From contig JAKUDP010000011.1 of NCBI GenBank assembly GCA_022570795.1, positions 806,001 to 870,000 of the forward strand: a DNA stretch of 64,000 nucleotides, in the 5' to 3' direction. The stretch comes from Sphaerulina vaccinii. Lineage: Eukaryota > Ascomycota > Dothideomycetes > Mycosphaerellales > Mycosphaerellaceae. The notes beneath the pieces were generated by a model. That model had not been told where the DNA came from and ran no database searches. It worked only from the letters and a program-made list of their open reading frames with translations. Made by a program: the position numbers and the translations under genes. Below are positions 13,039-23,562 of the stretch, in pieces; positions within the stretch are counted from its first letter, which is position 1, and each line of letters starts with the position of its first letter.

Positions 13039-13616
13039 CTTGGTAAGGTCTGGTGTGCGAACAGTCAGGACAGGTGGTATTGCGGCCGATATGTATCAAG
13101 ATCGGACCAAGACTGGAGACGGAAGCTTGGTGTATTCATGTTGAAGCTAAGTCTTCGCTTGGTCGCATGGTAAAGTGATTCGCCTCTACGGCCGTCTGTT
13201 AACGACTCCAGACTACACTGACATCACAGGCGAAGACTATCTGCCTCGGAATCATGCTACTTGGTCACAGCGTTGCTCCTAGACCACTCCATATTACCAA
13301 AAGGTCATTGCATCGTCTACAAGATTGCCTCTCTAGGATATCTGAATAGTTTGCGACTTGGCACGTATCTCGTATAAGGCATCGCACAGTTGCAAAGCTG
13401 GGTCACACGAGAGCGTCTAACCACATGAGGCAATTTCTGGTTACGCTGCGAAGTCTAAACAAGCGCGGCTGATGGCCACCACTACGGCCGTTCGCGTGCC
13501 CATGGGGTAGGAACATGCTTCTTTGCACGCGTATGCAGAGAAGAGTTTGCATATATACTGGGCCTTTCTGATAGATCAAGATCCCGACCTGGCACACAAT
13601 TTGCACCTCATTGACA
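13039..13616. other. Divergent intergenic region between the esterase and the M28-like gene
   Basis: Both flanking genes read away from this 578-bp segment, so it should hold both promoters. No specific binding site could be assigned. Confidence 0.4.
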
Positions 13617-15267
13617 ATGCTCTTCTTCCTGCTAGGCTCGCTGCTGGCGACAGCCAGCGCTCAGAGTGCTACCCGCCTCTTCTCCTTCTACGACTGTGGA
13701 CTCCGCACGATTTGCATCCAGTGCAGAGGTTCGACACCTTGTCAACAAGATATGTGGAGGCGGCGGCCTGAGGTTGCCAGGAAGCGAAGCTCATCTCGCG
13801 GTCGTCGACTTCATCGAGTGCCAGCTAGATGGCATTCCGGGAATCACGACAGCAAGAAGTGATTTTGAGTTGGACAACTGGAGTCCTAGTGGGAACTCGA
13901 TGTATCAAGCTGCGCGCTTCAGGATTGGCGACAAGAAAGTTGATGTCGTGGGAGCAATGGCATACACTCTTCCCACGAATGGATCATATGTCTCTGGTAA
14001 GTGTCACGGCCTCATGAGCGCGTGACTTGCGTGCTAAAGTCTTGTTATAGGTCCATTGACATACCTCTCACCAAGCGCGAACATATCGGCGATCGATCTG
14101 AAGGGCAAGATCATTGTTCGAGACTATACATTGCTCGCCGTACCAGAGCAGTTGATCACTGGCACTGCCTATCATGTCTCCTCGGACATTCCTACGAATG
14201 CAACGTACACTCGCCCATTCGTGACACCGCCAAACGCAGATCTCCTTGCGTGCAGTCTCGGCGGATGTGCAGGCTACATCTCTGCCTTCGATGTCTCACG
14301 CGATCAGCTCGAGGGCTACTACACGTCCCACGCTGGTACCCACTGGCTTGTACCTGGTATCTTCACCGGCGCTGAGGAGTATCAAGAACTGCTACAGGCT
14401 GCGCAAAGCAATCAGACTGCATCGATCCGAATCGATGCCACGACAGATACCGTCAAGGTGCCAAGACTGCATGCCACTCTACCTGGCCAGTCGAACGAGA
14501 CCATAGTAGTGGCAACTCACACAGATGGAGACACATATGTGCAAGAGAACGGACCTGCTGCACTCTTGACATTGGCCAGATACTTCGCTTCTCTGCCACT
14601 CTCGGGTCGCCCTAAGACACTGAAGTTCGCTTTCGAAGCTAGCCATCTCGCCTATCAGAAAGACTCTGACAAGTTGCTCGCTGTTGCGCTCGATGAGAAC
14701 TACTTCAATGCAAACGACACCACGGCATTTGTGATCGCCATCGAACATCTTGGTACCAGAGAGATCGAGCAGATTCCAGCACCAGATGGGAAGTATGGCA
14801 ATGTGCTCAACTATACTGGTCGTGGAGAGTCCATCCTCTGGTCTGTTGGTCCAGTACAGAACGCGATTGATAGCGTGGTCAATATTGCTACATCTCGCAA
14901 CTTAGACAACACGATCGTCGCGCCAGGATTCCCTCCTGCCAACGAGAACGCGGTGCCAAAATACTTCAGCATGGGTGGTCTCGGTACGTATTACCATGAT
15001 GCATTGCTGCCCACAATGGCACTTATCTCTGGACCTTGGAGCTTGTGGGCACCAAGCTTTGGCGCGGAGGCGTTGGACTACGATCGCTTGAGATTGCAGC
15101 ACATGGCGATTGGTGATGCTATCATGGCACTTTCTCAATTCTCCAAGGAGGAGCTGCGCGGCAACTATACGGAGTATCGTCAACAACGTGCTACGGGTGC
15201 GACAACGAGCGACATCAACTACGTCTCAGCCCAATTTATCACGTCTCCGAACGGGACCTACTACTAG
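13617..15267 (+). CDS. Secreted M28-like peptidase with a frame problem after the signal peptide
   Basis: The ATG at 13617 opens MLFFLLGSLLATASAQ, a clear signal peptide, but the mature protein lies in another frame (SSPSTTVDSARFASSAEVRHLVNKICG). Two explanations fit: a 1-nt indel near 13672, or a 61-nt intron with a poor donor (GTGCTA) and acceptor CAG at about 13725. A normal intron follows (donor after YVSG at 13997, acceptor at 14050). The rest has a PA-like insert region and an M28-like domain: ATHTDGD resembles the first metal-ligand block, but the Glu-Glu pair expected further on reads FEASHLAY and later blocks are also altered (IEHLG). It may therefore be a catalytically degenerate aminopeptidase-like secreted protein. 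At least eight N-glycosylation sequons are visible. Confidence 0.75.
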
Positions 15268-15295
15268 ATGGACACAAGCATAGCGGCTGGACGGA

Positions 15296-16367
15296 CTATA
15301 CTTTCGACCAAAACTTGTCGACCTCCTCTTCCTTGCGTACCCGACTCATCACCAGGCGAGTTCTGATCTTGGACCAGCATTCAGGGGATCCCACTCCATC
15401 CCACCAGATCCACCACCTCCTATACTTCTTACCACTCTGTTCCTCGCGCCTTAGCCGCTTCAGCTCCCGTTTCTTTGCCTTCTCGACACCAGCCTCCTCT
15501 GGGGAGAGGTCACCCCTGCAGTAGACGATCACAGTGTTAGCAAGTAACATGAGAATGTGAAGGGAACGTCCTCGATCTTGTCGCCACAGTAGTCAGCGAG
15601 ACAACAACTAAAACATTACACGGCTCACAATATTGCTTTACTTACCAATCAGGGTTCATAAGTGAGCTCGACCATTTCACCTTCTCTCTGGCCACCGCCT
15701 GCTTTAGCTTCGTCCGAAGATTTTCTTCCCAGGGAGGTATGATAGCTGGTATCATCACGCTCTCGTCAAGCAGGAGTTTGCTGTCGAGATGTCTCTTCCC
15801 AATCATATCTGCGCTCGCCATTCCAGATATACAGCCCGTATACCATCCATTGCTATCCAAGAAGCGTCTGTACCATTCCGGCATTATCAAAACCGGCTTC
15901 AGAGGTAGACAGAGCTCATCGCATGGAACCTTCAACTCTTCGAAGAGTGTTTTGCTGAGCGCGACTCGTCTGGTTGAACAATTGCGCAGGCACTCATCGT
16001 GGAGTTGAACATGCCCCGGGATAGCATCAAGATTCTGGAGATCTTTCATATCGTTCGCCAAGGCTTTGAATCCGCCACGGTGGTGACAGGTGTTGAGTTC
16101 GGCCTCAACCTGATAGTCTGTGCAAAGGATGTGTCGCAAGAAGTGCCGAAGTATGAGAGCCCTGTCCGAAAGTGGTGCTCTGACGTCTGCGAGAATGGAG
16201 TGTGAGCAACAATTTGTGCAGCAGATCTGCGTTGACTCAGGCGTATGTGTCAACTGACCTGGTGTAAAGGTATCTTGGCCTGCTGATGTAGCAGCGTCCT
16301 CGTAGAATGGTGGCTTGTCGCTTTTGCCCACTCGAGCCCCATCCCTGAAGAAGTTGTCGAACTTCAT
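15296..16367 (-). CDS. Hypothetical protein (about 289-313 aa)
   Basis: No recognised family. Exons 16367-15646 and 15515-15296 join across a GTAAGT...CAG intron, giving MNPDW|GDLSPEE in frame (314 codons). A further 72-nt GTCAGT...CAG segment (16258-16187) could be removed without changing frame; it would delete the CCTNCC Cys cluster. The protein starts MKFDNFFRDG, has a central part with scattered Cys/His (CHHRGGF, HDECLRNC, PCDELCLP), then PEWYRRFLDSNGWYTGC, and ends in a very basic, Trp-rich tail (KKRELKRLRREEQSGKKYRRWWIWW). The tail suggests nucleic-acid or membrane association, but that is inference. No signal peptide or transmembrane helix. Confidence 0.6.
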
Positions 16368-17088
16368 GTTGGGAAATGTCCTTAGTCAGTGTTGTGCAGA
16401 ACATACAGGCGCCGTCGTGAGATGATTTGAAACAGTGTGGTATGCCTGGTATTTTGATGCATGTGACAGAAATAGTGTAAACAACAACTGAAAGGTAGTA
16501 ACGTGCCCCTATAGGCACTTGCCTCACTCCATTGATGGAAGTCATCTATAGTGCGCAGTGATACAACAATTTGCTGGAACTCACGAACTCTCTTTTTGAC
16601 TCTCAGCGCTCAGTGCCGTGGACGCAAGCGGAGGTCTCTTCTGACTTCTGCAAGCTCTCTCTCCGCAACAACGACATTCTTACGCTGCGTGCAATGGCTT
16701 ATCACTCACGCGACTCAGATCAGATGCTCGGCGTAGCGTATCCAACTGGTTATGCGCATACTGTGATCTTATCAGTCCACCTTTCGAGTAGTCGATGAAG
16801 GCAGCCTTCATGCTGGACATACGGACAATGACTCGGGAGTCATTCATCCATGGAACATTGTTGCTCAATCTGAACGTGTTGAGGTCCTGAAAAGACTGCC
16901 ACCGATTCAAAATTATCAGGTTGTTTTCGTGTCTACAGGAGAACAGGAGGAATGTCTGCGTTATCTAGGACTAGGACCCAACTCGCATCAACGCCATCGG
17001 ACTGAGATCCATGCCATAAACATTAGGAAGAACACCAAGCCCACTCTGTGCCTGGATTCCTGCTTCTCACTCGTGGTACTGGCCATCA
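16368..17088. other. Intergenic
   Basis: No gene recognised. Short frames at 16551-16910 overlap on both strands and carry no motif. Confidence 0.4.
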
Positions 17089-17171
17089 TCGTAGCCAGTC
17101 GCTCCGCCTTCATACTTGCCTGGTGCCCAAGAACCGTCGTCGTTGCGCTTCGCTGGGGACTTCTCGGGAGT
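17080..17171 (-). repeat. Fossil or read-through repeat unit after the stop of the Cys-rich gene
   Basis: Directly after the TAG at 17172-17174 the same frame continues as SPAKRNDDGSWAPGKYEGG and then ATGYDDGQYHE before a TGA. This is the repeat unit found inside the upstream gene, so the coding region once extended further, or could do so by read-through. Confidence 0.65.
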
Positions 17172-18268
17172 CTACTTGCCGTCATGTGCAAGCAGAGCTG
17201 GGCAAGTAAAGATTTTGCAGTGCAGATATCCCGCGTCTGGGGCGCAATCGTCGCAGATGTCCTTGCAGGCGTCGGTAATCTTCTTCCACAAATAGTCAGG
17301 GCTGTTGCACTTCGAATGGGGATAGTCTGCGGCGAAGTCAGGAAGTCGGCCTTGGCGAGCTGCGCAGTCCTCTTCGCATTTCTTCTCTTCCTTGCGATGC
17401 AAGCAATCGCTGCAGATGTCCTTGCACTCGTGGACAATCTTCTTCTTGAATTCGTCGAGGCTGCACTCGTCCGAGAGGAGATTGTCTGCGGCAAGGTCAT
17501 GAAACTGGTCATCATCGCGAGGCGTACCATCTCCCTCATGCTTACCAGGTGTCAAAGAACCGTCATCATTCCGCTTCGATGCATGCTTCCCACACCAGGT
17601 AGCTTCGCACTCCTCTTCGCAGTCGTCCTCTTTGTCGCCATCGAAGTCATCATCGCACTGTTCCTTGCAGCCCTTGTAGGCGAACCATTGGGGAGACAAG
17701 AAATGGCAATCCGAGAGAGAAGTGTCTGCGGCAAGGTCATGAAACTGGTCATCATCGCGAGGCGTACCATCTCCCTCATGCTTACCAGGTGTCAAAGAAC
17801 CGTCATCATTCCGCTTCGACGCGTGATACTTCCCATCATCGAAACCAGTGCCAGGACCTTCGTACTTGCCTGGATACCACTGGCCATCGTCGACTCCAGT
17901 GCTGCCGCCCTCGTATTTGCCTGGATACCAAGAGCCGTCATCATTTCGCTTCGTTAGACACTGATCAGAAGGCCACGGGCCTCCATCACAGAGAGCTTTG
18001 CAGTGTTTTTGGCAGGTCTTCTCTTCGTCGTCATGGCACTTGATCTCGCAGAGACCCTTGCAGGCCCAGTATTTCTTGTGGTGCTCGCACCTCGAGTGGA
18101 GAGTGTCTGCGGCGAGGTCAGGAAATGGCCATCATTGTAAGGCGTGCCATCTCCCTCAAACTTACCAGGTGCCCAAGAGCCGTCATCTGCTGCTGCTGGC
18201 TCTGCGTTTGGGAAAGCAAAGGTTGTAGTAGCTGCCACAAGGGCAAGACATGTGAGTGCGTAACGCAT
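17172..18268 (-). CDS. Secreted cysteine-rich repeat protein (305 aa, 4 exons with duplicated introns)
   Basis: Signal peptide MRYALTCLALVAATTTFA, so predicted secreted. Exons 18268-18166, 18106-17786, 17725-17546 and 17485-17172 total 306 codons. The mature protein has four Cys modules of about 40-50 residues, roughly C-x(9-12)-C-x3-C-x2-C...C-x3-C. The first three are preceded by the acidic repeat KRNDDGS or a relative; PGKYEGxxTGxDDG units lie between modules 1 and 2. The introns are near-copies of one another (59, 60 and 60 nt) and themselves read as repeat peptide (GKHEGDGTPRDDDQFHDLAA). Removing the 59-nt intron is required to keep frame; the two 60-nt introns are frame-neutral. No known family was recognised. 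Size, secretion and Cys content are those of effector-like or wall-associated fungal proteins, which is inference. Confidence 0.75.
17484..17579 (-). repeat. 96-bp perfect direct repeat, copy 1
   Basis: Identical to 17724-17819, exactly 240 bp away. The repeat spans the end of one exon, a complete 60-nt intron and the first bases of the next exon of the Cys-rich gene, showing recent duplication of an exon-intron cassette. Confidence 0.9.
17724..17819 (-). repeat. 96-bp perfect direct repeat, copy 2
   Basis: Partner of 17484-17579; includes the intron 17785-17726. Confidence 0.9.
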
Positions 18269-18297
18269 GATGTGTGTTGTAGTGGTGGTGATGTGAA

Positions 18298-18353
18298 GTT
18301 GCTGGTTGCTGGTTGCTGGTTGCTGGTTGCTGGTTGCTGGTTGCTGGTTGCTG
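18298..18353 (-). repeat. Minisatellite (GTTGCTG)x8 upstream of the Cys-rich gene
   Basis: Eight perfect 7-bp units (CAGCAAC in gene sense) lie 30 bp upstream of the ATG at 18268. Two further units occur at 18375-18388 and share the flank GTGATGTGAA with the first tract, so the array has been duplicated and resized. Its position fits a 5' UTR or core promoter, where copy number could affect expression. Confidence 0.9.
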
Positions 18354-18388
18354 TGAATGTGTAGTGATGTGAAGTTGCTGGTTGCTGT

Positions 18389-19281
18389 GGATGTGATGCG
18401 ATTGGAGATGTTTGTACTGTGAAGATGATGGTGCAATGAGTGTTGGGAGGCAGGGAGCATATGTACCGACTTCTGTTTACATGCTGCCTGCCATTCTGTC
18501 TCGTCAGGTACTCCTTCCACAACGACTTGCGGCAGTCACAACCTAAGAAAGGTAGGTACAGGCAAGTTAGCTCTCACTGAGTTCGCTGCGCGGCTGCATC
18601 GGGATGAGAAGGAGACAGCTGCCATCGTCAACGAGAAACTGCGCCTGGCGAAGATGCAGCATCCGAGTCCCTCAAACATGGCTGTTGATGCTATTTCGAC
18701 GGTGTCGTGGCAGCTGTATAGCGGGTGTGGCGGTCAGCTCACCATTGCCAAGTGAAGACTCGCATAAGGTCATGTAAGACGAATGCTGCTATTGGAGTGT
18801 GAGAGAGCCTGAGGCAAGATCAGCAGTCGTGTGTCATTGCTTTGATTGAGAGTCAGCCTGATGACACTGCCTGTCGTACGGAGCGGGAAGCCACGGTGTG
18901 ACCTGATGGTGACTGCCTTGGCAGAACCTATACCGTGTATGTGGGCGGAGGCGTAGAGAAGGATTCGATTTCCGTAAGGCTGAATAATAATCGGTGGGAG
19001 TCATGCCAGAGATGGCCGTCTTGCGTGAGCTTCACAAGCTCAATCGTACACTCGATTGCTAGATAAGAAGACTGTATCATCTCGTACACTGTATGTTCAT
19101 ACTTCAAGCCGCATCAGCCATAGTAAGGGTGCCCACCGGTGCACCATCATCTCTGACTGAGGGTGAGGCTGCGAAATCGAGCTGCCGTCCTTCACAGTAG
19201 CATGGTTGCCGCCAGCGTCTTGGAAGGCATAGTCCATCTCCATATCGTCACCTTCAACTCTAGAGAGAGAAACGCCGTCGT
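18389..19281. other. Intergenic
   Basis: Upstream region of the Cys-rich gene and 3' flank of the Nup133 gene. Nothing recognised. Confidence 0.4.
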
Positions 19282-22200
19282 CTACTCCATCTCGACATCG
19301 CCATCCTCATCAACCTCTTCATGATCCACCGCGTCATTGGACTCGACTACATGGCCATTCGTCTGCCCCTCCACGAAGCTCTCCTGCAAAACCCTCTCCA
19401 CCTTTCTGGCCTCAGCCTCCTCCTCCGCCTGAGTCATCATAAAACCCTTAACATCCCTCACAACCTCCTCAGCAATCTGTTCCAAATCCCGATCACTAAC
19501 AAAAGCCGCCAAGATCTCATCCTGTTTCTGCAGATCATGTACGATAGGATCCAAAACGTCCGTCTCAGGAAACCTATAACTGAGATCTTCAGCTCTGCAA
19601 GCAGCTCCAATACATTCTGAAGGAGTCAAGATTCGAATTTGAGCATTCGGCTTAGTCGTGATGTCGGATTCGAGGATGTGGAGGACGCTTTGCCATAGTG
19701 ATGAGCGCAGTTGAATGGATGTCATGCGATCTTCGTCGGATTTCTTCTTGTTGAGTTGAAGTTTGGGGGACGCCCAGTCGTCGTAGATGTATGCGCGCTT
19801 CCAGATGAGAGCGAGGAGTGTTTCGAAGCGTGAGGGCGGGAGTGAGGGACCTGCTGCATCGAGTGCAGTCAGAGCGAGGAGCGTTTCCGAGCCTTGTAGA
19901 TTCTCGTCGTGGTTTGGATCGGAGACGACAGTCATGAGTGTGAGAGTGTCGATCAGCTCTTCGACGTCCAGGATCTCGTGCCGTACAACTCTCGTAATTC
20001 CGTGCTCGAGTAGTCGTGCCAGTGCTGAGTCACTCTCAACGTGGTTGCCGTACCTGTTCATGCAGTTCTCTATTTCCGCTTCCTCATCGATGGAACGCTC
20101 AAGCTCCGGTGCGATGTGCTTGAATAGCCGATCCTGAACGTCCACTATAGCCAATTCATCTTGCGCAGATCGCTGCGTACTGAGTGTGCCATTGATGGTG
20201 GATGCGCCATTGATCTTCAGCTTCGCCGGCTGTTCGGTAGGACCTGCCTCTTCAGCGGCAAGCAGTGCAAGCTTAGAGAGCGAAAGCTCTACTCTCTTAT
20301 TCCAGAGCTTCTTCTCTTGTGTCTGCGCACACTGCGCAAGGGCCTCGCTGGCGTGTGCGTAGTCAGACTCTGCCGTAACGTCGTTGATCCAGCACAAATT
20401 AGCCGTGTGAGAGTGCTCTCGCAGGTATTCGGTAAGTGGTTTTGCCCACTCAGACTGAGCTCGCAGAAGCTTTGCACCCGCAGAACCATCAGCAAACAGC
20501 TTGCCAAAGAAAGCGTTCGACCAGCTCTTCTTGTACTTGCTGAAATACAGCTGTATTCTCTGGCGCAGATCTGTTTTGAGCTTCAGAGCCGCTGGGTGGT
20601 TCGGACCATTTTCTTCGATAAAGCCTAGTAGGTACTGGTCTTCGGCAAGGACCATGGTCGCCAACGTATCCATATCTCTGTGCTTCTCGGCGAGGGCCAT
20701 ACCATCTTCAGCTCTGCCCACATCCGCCAGCCAGCGAAACTGCTTGTGTCGCTCATGATCGTAGTTCACTTTCATGATTTCCGATTTATCTTGTTCCCTC
20801 TTCTGTTCGCGAGAGGCATGCCAGTTGATGCTTTCTTGCGCTTGCAGACAATAAATCTGTACCAATCTCGAGTTGTTATCAGCGATCTCTTTCACCAAAT
20901 CGTGTGCCTCCTGATCGGGTTCCTCCCCAGCGGCATCAAAGTATCTCTTGAGCAGCTCTCGCGACAGGTCTGCGACTCTGAGTGTGTTCTCGATAAGCTT
21001 TGGCGACGACGTCCAGAACTCTGGCAATTCGCTGTATTCAGTCGTATCAATCAGAATTCCGTCGTCGATATGTTCGGGCAAGATGCCGTAGTCTGCGCAG
21101 TGCTCGGAGCGGAAGCTATACGCCGTTTCGAGCGCTCGAATCCAGATGTCGTCGGCTTGAACAACACGTTTGAGGCCTTCGTGAGGTGGGCAGTCCTGTT
21201 GCTTGGCGAAGTCGTCCAGTAGTAGTCGCAGGTTTGCAAGGAGTTTCTCCATGTAATGTAGACCTCCTGAAAAGAATCGACGCACAGGATCCTCGTTGGC
21301 GAGGTCTGGCCGCTGGTAGAACGGGAAGCCCTCGAACCACGATGTAAGCTCATCGAGCACTGTCGCTTTCCGCTTTTCGCCCCTTTGCGTGAGAGCAACA
21401 TGTTCCTCGAAGGCAAGCCATAGCTGCTGACCAGCTGCCAACTTCTCGGCATCCCACAATAGTAACCACATCGTCTTTCTGGAGATCGCTGGACATGTTC
21501 TCACAACGTAGGTGACCAGTGCTTTCAGTGCCTTCGCTTTGGTCGCAAGGCCTACTTCCATCGAGGCTGGTGTAGGCGAGATCATATGAGGGAGGTTCGT
21601 TTCGGAGGTGAGAATCTCTCCAGAGATCTCGAGCGCCGCGATCGACACTTCCTCGACATCGTACTCAGATTGTCGTTGCGGCGAGAAATCAATGATGTTG
21701 TCCTGTTGCAATGCACCATGAAACACAGCTTGCTCAATCCTGCTCTTCGCAGAGATTCGTGGTCCGCCAATGGCTGTCTGTGTATCAACCGCTGTCACGC
21801 GAACAAGTCCGGCGCCTTTGACAAATGCCACAATCGAAGCGTTACTTGATCGTGGTGTTTCCTCACTGACGCCCAGAAAGGCAAGTTCTTTCCCTGACTT
21901 CAGACGTATCGCATCCTCAAACGGCTCCTGTTGTGTGTACGATGCGTGCAACTGAGCGTCAGGGCCTTCATTGCTCGGGCTGGCTGTCGTACCCAGTATT
22001 GTGGCATCCTCAAACACAACGTAGAATGTGTGACCAGGCTTTGGCAAGACCAGTCGTGGTTTCTGCTGTCGCGATGTAGGTCCATCACTGTTGTAGTGTA
22101 GTTCGTGGATGCGCAGGATATTGTGGCTTCCGTCTCCAGGTAACGATACCTCTGCAACAACGTACGACTGCATGTCCGAAGCGCCAATTCTCAACAGTAT

Positions 22201-23562
22201 GAATAGGTCCAGTGGTTGCTGAGATGAAGCTGCCATTAGAGCCTGGCTGGGGGCACCAGCCTGCTTATTTGCAATGGCAACGTCCAGAGCAACTGCATAT
22301 TCGGCGTGTCCTGCCAGTTCCGGTGCGAGGGCAAGTTTGAGTTCTCTGACGAGTGACTCTCGCAGCTGGATGTTGTACAAGTAGTCTGGTCGTCCAGACC
22401 ACTCCAAGTCCCATAACAAGACTTCGATCTGCTGGGTAAGGCCAACCACCTGCACATGTCCGCGTCTTGCCTCCTTCGTCCGCACGGCCGTCAGATCGTG
22501 CCTGTAAGGCTTCTTGAAGAAGTTGCTGAAGCTGCCAAATGATCCAGTGGCCGCCTCCAAGATCTTTACTTCTTCGATCTTCACCTTCGGCGTCCCTGCA
22601 CTGTCCTTCAGACTCAGCGCCACAACCTTGCCGGAGCTCAGTGTGACTACAAATGTAGCATGCGCCGCACGCACAATATCCGTCACCACCTCACTGCCGT
22701 AGAGCGTGATTGTGCCTTCTACCCCAGACCGCTTTTCCTGGAAAAGACCCAACGAGCTCGCTCGGTCAATAGACTCGTAGAAGACCACTTTTCCAGTCGT
22801 GGCAGATATCAAAACAAGCCCCAAATCGTGATGTCCAATAGCATTGCTCGGCACCAAAGCTCCAAATGGTAGAGAGACATCGTCGCGTGTCGGAAAAGGC
22901 ATATCAAACACGCGCACATTACTCGCAGCGACATGCGCATTGTATTCCCATACCAGCGCCTTCTTCTCTGTAACAGCCAACGCGTGACTGCCCAACGTAC
23001 TGCCTCTGTATTGCAGACCTTCCTTTTTCAGCTCCTTCGGTGTGCTGGGGAGAAGTTTGGCGCTGTAGCATTGATTCGAACATAACGTCGTCGCGCCATC
23101 TGCCTTTTGTAGTCTCTTGACTGTACCCTTCTTGCCTCGTACGGGGAACTCTCCATCGAGCATGGAAGTCGTGCTGCCCGTCCGTCGGTGGTGATGAGCC
23201 TGGAGATGATGATGGCCATTCCCGTTCACCTTGACGGTAGTCGTCGTCGTCGCAGTTCCGATGCCGACGAAGGTGTCAACATCAACATGTCCGTTGAGCA
23301 CGCTGTTGGCCCGCTCAAAGTCATGCTGATGTCCATTCGTAGTGGTCGTGGTGACAGCTGCAGGAGGTCGTCCTTCCGTGGAATCGCGCGGCGCGTATGT
23401 CTCGGCGCTGATCTTAGAGCGTTTCCTCCGCGGCGCAGCTTTCTGAAGGGTGTCGTTATCACTCTGTCGGGCTCGTCGTCGTGGATTCCGCGCTGTCGTT
23501 CCAGCTGCTGTGGATCGTGTGATGCGCTCTGTCGCGGGCTCGGGCGTTTCGATATTCGACAT
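19282..23562 (-). CDS. NUP133: Nucleoporin Nup133 homologue (1426 aa, single exon)
   Basis: Scaffold nucleoporin of the Y-complex (Nup84/Nup107 complex), which coats the pore membrane and supports mRNA export. The N-terminus is Arg/Lys-rich and disordered (about residues 1-150, NLS-like RRKRSK). It is followed by the Nup133/Nup155-type beta-propeller (about 160-600), with VWEYNAHVAASNVRVFDMPFP and FGALVPSNAIGHHDLGLVL. A long alpha-helical stack runs to the C-terminus (NRYGNHVESDSALARLLEHG), and the tail is acidic (DHEEVDEDGDVEME). Length is at the upper end for fungal Nup133. The start is the first ATG of the frame, in a clean context. No introns are needed. Confidence 0.9.
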   Translation of the reverse strand: MSNIETPEPATERITRSTAAGTTARNPRRRARQSDNDTLQKAAPRRKRSKISAETYAPRDSTEGRPPAAVTTTTTNGHQHDFERANSVLNGHVDVDTFVGIGTATTTTTVKVNGNGHHHLQAHHHRRTGSTTSMLDGEFPVRGKKGTVKRLQKADGATTLCSNQCYSAKLLPSTPKELKKEGLQYRGSTLGSHALAVTEKKALVWEYNAHVAASNVRVFDMPFPTRDDVSLPFGALVPSNAIGHHDLGLVLISATTGKVVFYESIDRASSLGLFQEKRSGVEGTITLYGSEVVTDIVRAAHATFVVTLSSGKVVALSLKDSAGTPKVKIEEVKILEAATGSFGSFSNFFKKPYRHDLTAVRTKEARRGHVQVVGLTQQIEVLLWDLEWSGRPDYLYNIQLRESLVRELKLALAPELAGHAEYAVALDVAIANKQAGAPSQALMAASSQQPLDLFILLRIGASDMQSYVVAEVSLPGDGSHNILRIHELHYNSDGPTSRQQKPRLVLPKPGHTFYVVFEDATILGTTASPSNEGPDAQLHASYTQQEPFEDAIRLKSGKELAFLGVSEETPRSSNASIVAFVKGAGLVRVTAVDTQTAIGGPRISAKSRIEQAVFHGALQQDNIIDFSPQRQSEYDVEEVSIAALEISGEILTSETNLPHMISPTPASMEVGLATKAKALKALVTYVVRTCPAISRKTMWLLLWDAEKLAAGQQLWLAFEEHVALTQRGEKRKATVLDELTSWFEGFPFYQRPDLANEDPVRRFFSGGLHYMEKLLANLRLLLDDFAKQQDCPPHEGLKRVVQADDIWIRALETAYSFRSEHCADYGILPEHIDDGILIDTTEYSELPEFWTSSPKLIENTLRVADLSRELLKRYFDAAGEEPDQEAHDLVKEIADNNSRLVQIYCLQAQESINWHASREQKREQDKSEIMKVNYDHERHKQFRWLADVGRAEDGMALAEKHRDMDTLATMVLAEDQYLLGFIEENGPNHPAALKLKTDLRQRIQLYFSKYKKSWSNAFFGKLFADGSAGAKLLRAQSEWAKPLTEYLREHSHTANLCWINDVTAESDYAHASEALAQCAQTQEKKLWNKRVELSLSKLALLAAEEAGPTEQPAKLKINGASTINGTLSTQRSAQDELAIVDVQDRLFKHIAPELERSIDEEAEIENCMNRYGNHVESDSALARLLEHGITRVVRHEILDVEELIDTLTLMTVVSDPNHDENLQGSETLLALTALDAAGPSLPPSRFETLLALIWKRAYIYDDWASPKLQLNKKKSDEDRMTSIQLRSSLWQSVLHILESDITTKPNAQIRILTPSECIGAACRAEDLSYRFPETDVLDPIVHDLQKQDEILAAFVSDRDLEQIAEEVVRDVKGFMMTQAEEEAEARKVERVLQESFVEGQTNGHVVESNDAVDHEEVDEDGDVEME

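Noticed and set aside
16929..17957. 342-codon plus-strand frame with hydrophobic repeats
   Set aside because: It is the antisense shadow of the Cys-rich repeat gene; its apparent repeats are the complement of the real cassettes.
17954..18520. Longer N-terminal extension of the Cys-rich protein through the minisatellite (NQQPATSNQQPATS)
   Set aside because: The frame is open, but the signal peptide begins at the internal ATG at 18268; the extension would bury it, so the tract is more likely untranslated.
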